DNA of 18,283 nucleotides, taken from positions 8,505-26,787 of the forward strand of contig JAQVBA010000010.1 in the NCBI GenBank assembly GCA_028690555.1, given 5' to 3'. The position numbers and the translations under genes were made by a program. Shown piece by piece: positions 13,830 to 18,283 of the stretch. This DNA comes from Acholeplasmataceae bacterium. Lineage in GTDB: Bacteria > Bacillota_I > Bacilli_A > Acholeplasmatales > Acholeplasmataceae. A model generated the notes under the pieces. It ran no database searches and was not told the origin of the DNA. It saw nothing but the letters and a program-made list of their open reading frames with translations. The first letter of the stretch is position 1. Every line of letters begins with the position of its first letter.

Positions 13830-13832
13830 CAG

Positions 13833-13860
13833 GAAAAGGCCGATGGGGCTCGGCCTTTTC
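13833..13860 (-). terminator. Strong terminator after the beta-propeller gene
   Basis: GAAAAGGCCGA (13833-13843) pairs perfectly with TCGGCCTTTTC (13850-13860) around a six-base loop. In the leftward direction the stem ends in four U before CC. It lies 18 bases after the beta-propeller stop and is unusually GC-rich for the region. Confidence 0.85.
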
Positions 13861-13878
13861 ACTACATAAAGGGGTATT

Positions 13879-15864
13879 TTATTTGGAGGTAAATTCTATT
13901 TCTTGTAAATAAGTGTTTGTCACTAAGTCGTAACTTGTCATTTGACCGTTTGAGAATGTGTATATGATTTCATCGATATAAATACCACGTTCTATCGGTA
14001 AGTAATTTTCAGTGACATCTGATGCAATGATGATTGGTTTTTGTAATATATCATCTGCATTTTCTTGATCAAAATCAATTCTGAAAATATAATAATAACT
14101 TTCATAAGTACTTATACCATTTTCATAATCATAGCCATAGCTGATGACTGGGAATCCAAAGATCATGTGTGATGGTGAAATCATCATTGCTTTCGGATTA
14201 TAAGATGCTTCTGAATAACTATAATAATAACCTTCTCTATCTTCATCAATATTAGAGAGTTCATATTCATCTAAGGGAACACTCGTTAATGTATTGTATG
14301 CTGAAATCTTCATACCCGTAACTCTTCCATCTAAATCCGCAGTGAATCCGAAACCAATCAAGTGATCATCATTGTTCCAAATGTGTAAATATGTACTAAA
14401 TCCAGGTTCTTCAATTTCACCAACAATGACTGGATTTTTTGGATCAGTTAAATCAATACGGTAGAGTGGATCAATTTGTCTAAATGTGACAACATGTCCG
14501 GTGTTTTCATTAAATCTAACCGATTTAACCATTTCTCCTTCTTTACCTAATCCTTTAGTAATTGAGCCCACAATTTCCATCGCATCCGTATCATCATCTT
14601 CTTTAATCACATAAAGTCTGTTGATAATCGGATTACTTGACGTTGTGACCACACGGAGATACCCATCATATTCATCCATCCAATAAGAATCTTGAATATA
14701 TCCGTCAACTTGAACTTGACCAGCATACTCTACTTGTGCTAAGTTACTATCTAAATCATATTTAATAATTTGGGTATAATTTTTAGTTTCTAATAAATCA
14801 TATTCCCAATAATATTGCGTTGTATAAATGGCATCAAGTGATGCATAAATTAAATTCACTCCGCCTAAGAAAGCTTCTGAATTGACTGAAAAATCATCTA
14901 AATCAATCCCTGTGATCACAGTCATATTATCGATCGGTGTTCCTGGCGTATAATAAATATCATCATAACCAAGTGGTGATGAACTCTTTTGTCCATCTTC
15001 ATACTCTGTGAAATATGGTCTTGGATCGTCACCATAAACATTTTGATTACCCACTAAGAATAAAGCATATCCATTTTCAGCATCACCCATCAAACGGTGT
15101 TGATAAAAATTAGTGGTTGTTTCTAGTTTGTATGCAACTTCTCTTGTGTCACGATCATAGATTACGACAGATCCAGAATACGTTACAAAACCAAAATAAA
15201 CATAATCAAGTTCAGTTTCTGGCATTGGGAAGTATTCATATGTATAACCGATTGCAATCACATATTTTTCGGTTAAATAGATGGAATCCGTATACATATC
15301 ACCTAATTCAATTGTTTCTTCTAAATAAGCTACTCCTTCATCGTCAATCGTTAACACTTGAATTTGATTATCATATCTCGAAGCATAATAAATTTGATAA
15401 CCATCAGTTTTAATGATATCGCCTTCATCCACGCCTTCAACTTGTACATTGGTTTTAATAAAATCTCTCGTTTTCTCAACGTTAGCTTTAGCTGCTGATT
15501 CTAATGCTCCTGGTGCTAAAATTGCATCCCTATAATAATAGTTTTGATTATATTCTTCAATTAACTGCTTTAAATGTGTTCCAGACTCTACAGGAATTGC
15601 ATTCAATAAAGTCTTTCCACTAGGTAAGCTTGTTCCAGATAGCATTCCAGAGAAAGCAACCGTGACAACTAATAACGATGATAAGACTAATCCATATGAT
15701 TTTTTAAGTAAACCTTGGCGTCTTAGTGGTATTCTTTCAATGTTATGTTTATCTTTATATTGATTTAATTTTTGATTCCATAATAATCCTCTGATTGTTT
15801 GGATAAGTATCCATATAAAAATTAATGCTGATATAACCAGAATGATCCAACCTAAAGTTTTCAT
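13879..15864 (-). CDS. Membrane-anchored beta-propeller protein (Beta_propel/PF09826-like)
   Basis: A 661-residue protein. Two hydrophobic helices (about residues 4-26 and 57-77) enclose a basic loop (NQKLNQYKDKHNIERIPLRRQGLLKK). The long remainder carries the hallmark TNVQVEGVDEGDIIKTDGYQIYYAS of the secreted beta-propeller family, then many strands rich in Tyr, Asp and Glu (for example YEYFPMPETELDYVYFG, DPLYRIDLTDPKNPVIVGE). Positive-inside reasoning puts the basic loop in the cytosol and the propeller outside. The ATG at 15864 has AGGAGG five bases upstream. The gene starts 11 bases after the stop of a LytTR regulator and ends at a strong terminator, so the two form an operon. Role unknown; the propeller could sense or bind an extracellular ligand. 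Confidence 0.85.
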   Translation of the reverse strand: MKTLGWIILVISALIFIWILIQTIRGLLWNQKLNQYKDKHNIERIPLRRQGLLKKSYGLVLSSLLVVTVAFSGMLSGTSLPSGKTLLNAIPVESGTHLKQLIEEYNQNYYYRDAILAPGALESAAKANVEKTRDFIKTNVQVEGVDEGDIIKTDGYQIYYASRYDNQIQVLTIDDEGVAYLEETIELGDMYTDSIYLTEKYVIAIGYTYEYFPMPETELDYVYFGFVTYSGSVVIYDRDTREVAYKLETTTNFYQHRLMGDAENGYALFLVGNQNVYGDDPRPYFTEYEDGQKSSSPLGYDDIYYTPGTPIDNMTVITGIDLDDFSVNSEAFLGGVNLIYASLDAIYTTQYYWEYDLLETKNYTQIIKYDLDSNLAQVEYAGQVQVDGYIQDSYWMDEYDGYLRVVTTSSNPIINRLYVIKEDDDTDAMEIVGSITKGLGKEGEMVKSVRFNENTGHVVTFRQIDPLYRIDLTDPKNPVIVGEIEEPGFSTYLHIWNNDDHLIGFGFTADLDGRVTGMKISAYNTLTSVPLDEYELSNIDEDREGYYYSYSEASYNPKAMMISPSHMIFGFPVISYGYDYENGISTYESYYYIFRIDFDQENADDILQKPIIIASDVTENYLPIERGIYIDEIIYTFSNGQMTSYDLVTNTYLQEIEFTSK

Positions 15865-15875
15865 GATATCCTCCT

Positions 15876-16364
15876 TTAGATGCCTAATGCATCTTTAAAT
15901 CGTTTAACATAGGATCTCGAGACTTCTAACTTAGTTCCATCATTTAATGTGAGTTCTAATTTTGCATTTATGGTTGTTTCAATAAATTTGATTTTCATTA
16001 AATTCACTAAAAATGATTTACCAATTCGAATCACATGAAATTTGGAAAGCATATTTTCTAATTCATAAAGCGGATGCTTTACTTGAATCGTTTCATCTTT
16101 ATCCAAGTGAATGAAAATATCTTCACCAAATGATTCGATATATGTGATTGATTTTGCATAAACCATCATCCATCCATTTTGGGTTTCAAAAGATATACGT
16201 GATTGTAAATAAGCAGCTAGGTCTAAAACATCAAGCGTTTCTTTTGCTTCATTGGAATCTATCGTGATCGTAATCTCTTGTGACTCATCTTCATCCAAAT
16301 GCATGGTATTTAGTTTGTCCTTTAATGATTCGTAGTCTTCCTTTTTCCAAGTCAACTTAATCAT
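15876..16364 (-). CDS. Stand-alone LytTR-family transcriptional regulator
   Basis: A 162-residue protein. The C-terminal about 95 residues form a LytTR DNA-binding domain: YAKSITYIESFGEDIFIHL, QVKHPLYELENML, FHVIRIGKSFLVNLMKIKFIE, LTLNDGTKLEVSRSYVKRFKDAL. The N-terminal about 65 residues (EYES...ITITIDSNEAKETLDVLDLAAYLQ) show no response-regulator receiver motifs, so it is not a classical two-component regulator. The ATG at 16364 follows AGGAG at 11 bases, slightly long. It leads an operon with a membrane-anchored beta-propeller protein. This fits LytTR systems in which a membrane partner controls the regulator, but that partnership is inferred from gene order only. Confidence 0.9.
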   Translation of the reverse strand: MIKLTWKKEDYESLKDKLNTMHLDEDESQEITITIDSNEAKETLDVLDLAAYLQSRISFETQNGWMMVYAKSITYIESFGEDIFIHLDKDETIQVKHPLYELENMLSKFHVIRIGKSFLVNLMKIKFIETTINAKLELTLNDGTKLEVSRSYVKRFKDALGI

Positions 16365-16407
16365 ATGAAGTCCGTCTCCTATCTTTACCTTATCTTAAAG
16401 GAATTGA

Positions 16408-16436
16408 TTAATAAATGATTTTCCGATGAATTACAA
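16408..16436 (-). promoter_or_regulatory. Possible promoter of the LytTR/beta-propeller operon
   Basis: On the minus strand there is a TTGTAA (16436-16431), a 17-base spacer and TATTAA (16413-16408). Both hexamers match consensus at four of six positions, so this would be a weak, activator-dependent promoter. The leader would be about 37 bases. Confidence 0.35.
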
Positions 16437-16444
16437 TGATGAAA

Positions 16445-16465
16445 GGATAAGTTGCACCTTAAGTT
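16445..16465 (-). repeat. Direct repeat AACTTAAGG / AACTTATCC upstream of the LytTR promoter
   Basis: On the minus strand AACTTAAGG (16465-16457) is followed, with a 12-base offset, by AACTTATCC (16453-16445). The pair ends about nine bases upstream of the putative -35, where a LytTR activator could bind. LytTR sites are typically paired direct repeats, but the usual spacing is larger. Confidence 0.35.
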
Positions 16466-16479
16466 TATTCTATCATAAA

Positions 16480-16510
16480 AAAGAGAGTTGAACTTGACTC
16501 AACTCTCTTT
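16480..16510 (-). terminator. Terminator overlapping the trkH stop codon
   Basis: A 12-bp perfect stem (AAAGAGAGTTGA at 16480-16491 with TCAACTCTCTTT at 16499-16510) has a seven-base loop and is followed leftward by a run of six U in all. The first arm in the transcript encodes the last codons of trkH, including the TGA (16501-16499). Confidence 0.88.
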
Positions 16511-17983
16511 ATGAAGATAACGTTTTTTTGAAAGATCCACCACAATTTTTGCAATGGCTACGAAGATGACATAAAACTCTAGACGACCTAGAAACATTCC
16601 TAAGGTTGATGTCCATAAAATGCCATTAGGTGCCCCTGCACCAGCAATACCTACGGATAATCCTACCGTTCCTAAAGCCGAAGCAAATTCAAATAATGAA
16701 TTTTCAAATGAATGTCCATAAAATGTAAAAATTAAGGTTCCAATTAATAACACTACGATATAAACCATCAAGAATGCATGATTTTGGTTGATATCTTCTT
16801 TTTCTACAATCGACTTCGTTCCAAGTCGATTAATAAAGTGCGTTCTGATCGTTTTTTTGTGTGCAAGTTGTTCTTTAACACTCCAAATTAAACTCTTACC
16901 AGCTAAAGCAACGCGATATTGTTTCATACCACCAGCTGTTGAACCTAATCCAGCACCTAAAACCATGAGTAAGATTAATCCACCAAAAACAAATGGTGGA
17001 ATATTAATAAATGTGGGAATCGTTTGATAACCAGTTCCAGTGATTGCAGAAATCATTTGGAAACTACCATATCTTATCGAATGAACTAAATCTCCTTGAT
17101 AAAAGTTTAAGAAAGATATCGTGAATAATGGAATGAAGATTAACAAATATAATCCTAATAATTTGATTTCAACATGTGAGATCACATTTTTAAGTTTCCC
17201 TTTTATGAGCATTAGATGTACAAAAAAGTTTGTTCCACCAAGTAACATTAAAATCATAATCGTTATTTCAATTGCGACATTATCATAAAAGCCAATCGAT
17301 GCTGCTTTCGTAGAGAATCCTCCCGTAGCAACCGCACAAGTCGCATGATTTAGTGCATCAAAACCAGGCATACCAAATATCATTAAAAAGATTGTCCCAA
17401 TTAAAATATAACCCACATAAATCGATAAAATGATACGCCCTGAACGAATAAGATTTGGCACTAACTTATCACTATGACCTTCCGCATTATAAAGTCTCAT
17501 ATTTAGGCGATCTGAAACAGCTGAAGTTAACACTAAGACAAATCCTACCCCACCAAAAAACTGTAATAATGATCGATACAATAAAAATATCGATGGAATC
17601 GTTTCAACATTGACGACTGTTAAACCAGTCGTTGAATAACCAGATGTCACTTCAAATATACTCTCTGTAAATGAAAATAATCCCGTCATATAAAAAGGCA
17701 TTGCGGATATGATAATACTCATAATCCAAATCGAAACGACTAAGATTGCATCTTGTTGTCTTTCTAATTTGCCTTTTTCATATTTTCTAAACATAAAAAG
17801 CACTAAAGTTCCAATCAAGATGCTAATGGCACCTGGTACGAAAAAATAGTGAGCTTGTTGAAATTCCTCAGGACGAAACAAAATCAAGGTGAGTGGTACC
17901 ATCAAAATAATACCAACTAATACAGCAAACATCCCAAGGTAATTAATGATTAATTTGTAACCGGATAAAATCTTTGATGTCAT
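16499..17983 (-). CDS. trkH: TrkH/KtrB-family potassium uptake membrane subunit
   Basis: A 494-residue polytopic membrane protein with the four-repeat M1-P-M2 layout. The four selectivity loops can be seen as SGYSTTGLTV, CAVATGGFSTK, SAITGTGYQT and SALGTVGLSVG, each with the key Gly. The conserved LRSLLQF-like segment (LYRSLLQFFGGVG) follows the first loop, and GAGLGSTAGGMKQYR follows the third. It forms the ion path for potassium (or Na/K) uptake and is gated by a TrkA ring. The ATG at 17983 lies three bases after the trkA stop with little ribosome site of its own, so it is probably translationally coupled. The stop codon lies in the transcription terminator. Confidence 0.94.
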   Translation of the reverse strand: MTSKILSGYKLIINYLGMFAVLVGIILMVPLTLILFRPEEFQQAHYFFVPGAISILIGTLVLFMFRKYEKGKLERQQDAILVVSIWIMSIIISAMPFYMTGLFSFTESIFEVTSGYSTTGLTVVNVETIPSIFLLYRSLLQFFGGVGFVLVLTSAVSDRLNMRLYNAEGHSDKLVPNLIRSGRIILSIYVGYILIGTIFLMIFGMPGFDALNHATCAVATGGFSTKAASIGFYDNVAIEITIMILMLLGGTNFFVHLMLIKGKLKNVISHVEIKLLGLYLLIFIPLFTISFLNFYQGDLVHSIRYGSFQMISAITGTGYQTIPTFINIPPFVFGGLILLMVLGAGLGSTAGGMKQYRVALAGKSLIWSVKEQLAHKKTIRTHFINRLGTKSIVEKEDINQNHAFLMVYIVVLLIGTLIFTFYGHSFENSLFEFASALGTVGLSVGIAGAGAPNGILWTSTLGMFLGRLEFYVIFVAIAKIVVDLSKKRYLHKES

Positions 17984-17986
17984 AAA

Positions 17987-18283
17987 TTATTTTTTCTTTC
18001 GAATGAATTCGATGATTTCCTCTTGTTCATTTGGTGTTGAAATGATAATTAACTTATCATCTGGTTTAATGATTGTACTACCATTTGGAATAATCACGTG
18101 AGGATCACGGAAGATACAGCTGATATTAATATTTTTAGGAAATTGGATATCCATAATACGTTTATTGACTAAACTAAAATCTGCTTCAACGCCTAATTCA
18201 ATCATCACAATTTTTTCATCTTCAATCGATAGTGTCTTTAAAATCTTTTCGACAGAAGACTCATTTAAAATGGTTTGCGCGAG
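17987..18283 (-). CDS. trkA: TrkA potassium-channel regulatory subunit (partial, N-terminus outside window)
   Basis: An open frame enters at the right edge and continues 98 codons to TAA at 17989-17987. No start codon is needed within the window; the internal GTG/ATG codons near 18205 are not credible starts because the frame continues in the same family-like sequence (LAQTILNESSVEKILKTL) upstream. The visible part is a C-terminal RCK_C/TrkA-C domain: IELGVEADFSLVNKRIMDIQFP, ISCIFRDPHVIIPNGSTIIKPDDKLIII. TrkA binds nucleotides through an N-terminal RCK domain, here missing, and gates TrkH. It lies three bases upstream of trkH. Confidence 0.9.
   Translation of the reverse strand, partial: LAQTILNESSVEKILKTLSIEDEKIVMIELGVEADFSLVNKRIMDIQFPKNINISCIFRDPHVIIPNGSTIIKPDDKLIIISTPNEQEEIIEFIRKKK

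Noticed and set aside
15117..15413. 98-codon plus-strand open frame antisense to the beta-propeller gene
   Set aside because: Low-complexity His/Leu/Gln-rich peptide, no ribosome site, opposite to a convincing gene.
1..18283. TGA read as tryptophan (mycoplasma code)
   Set aside because: Trp is encoded by TGG throughout, and TGA ends several genes exactly at overlaps with the next start or at a terminator.
1..18283. CRISPR array, insertion sequence, prophage or riboswitch
   Set aside because: No spaced identical repeats, transposase, integrase or phage genes are seen. No leader is long enough for a known riboswitch class; the longest non-coding stretch is about 170 bases and holds a promoter and a terminator.

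Overview
The window is AT-rich (roughly one third GC by eye) and densely packed. Every gene and the single tRNA lie on the minus strand, so the region reads from high to low coordinates. TGG encodes Trp and TGA is used as a stop (pdxA-like, hydA, trkH and others), so the standard bacterial code applies. Single-membrane features (lipobox protein, TauC-type permease, TrkAH, DeoR and LytTR regulators, AGGAGG ribosome sites) fit a low-GC Gram-positive or a standard-code relative of the Mollicutes (Acholeplasma or Izemoplasma type). The lineage is an inference and was not tested.

Layout in transcription order. (1) 18283-16499: C-terminal part of trkA, then trkH, a potassium uptake unit closed by a terminator that contains the trkH stop codon. 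(2) 16364-13879: a stand-alone LytTR regulator followed by a membrane-anchored beta-propeller protein, closed by a strong terminator. (3) 13802-12436: an SRPBCC protein overlapping a thioredoxin-reductase-like ferredoxin-NADP reductase. (4) 12385-11822: a UPF0316/DUF2179 membrane protein. (5) 11775-11701: tRNA-Val(GAC) with its own promoter and a 13-bp-stem terminator.

(6) 11534-5014: a seven-gene unit. A NuoE-like protein, a small thioredoxin-like [2Fe-2S] protein, a NuoF-like flavoprotein and a HydA-type [FeFe] hydrogenase form an NAD(P)-linked, probably electron-bifurcating hydrogenase. They are followed by a lipoprotein solute-binding protein whose GTG start overlaps the hydA stop, an ABC permease, and a HIT-family nucleotide hydrolase. 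No ABC ATPase gene is present. A strand-specific terminator follows.

(7) 4826-1776: a DeoR-family regulator, a DUF1537 four-carbon acid sugar kinase and a PdxA2-type dehydrogenase. By family knowledge the last two convert D-threonate (or a related acid) to DHAP plus CO2. (8) 1681 to the left edge: a D-2-hydroxyacid dehydrogenase and a class II fructose-bisphosphate-type aldolase, running out of the window. Units 7 and 8 carry four copies of a 17-bp element (TTTGTTYGTTTTTGTTC) placed around their two promoters. This element is the likely DeoR operator and joins both units into one acid-sugar regulon.

Most notable points: the shared operator repeat, the hairpin that both ends unit 7 and carries the promoter of unit 8, the ABC binding protein and permease embedded in the hydrogenase operon, and the LytTR/beta-propeller pair, which resembles a membrane-controlled LytTR system.
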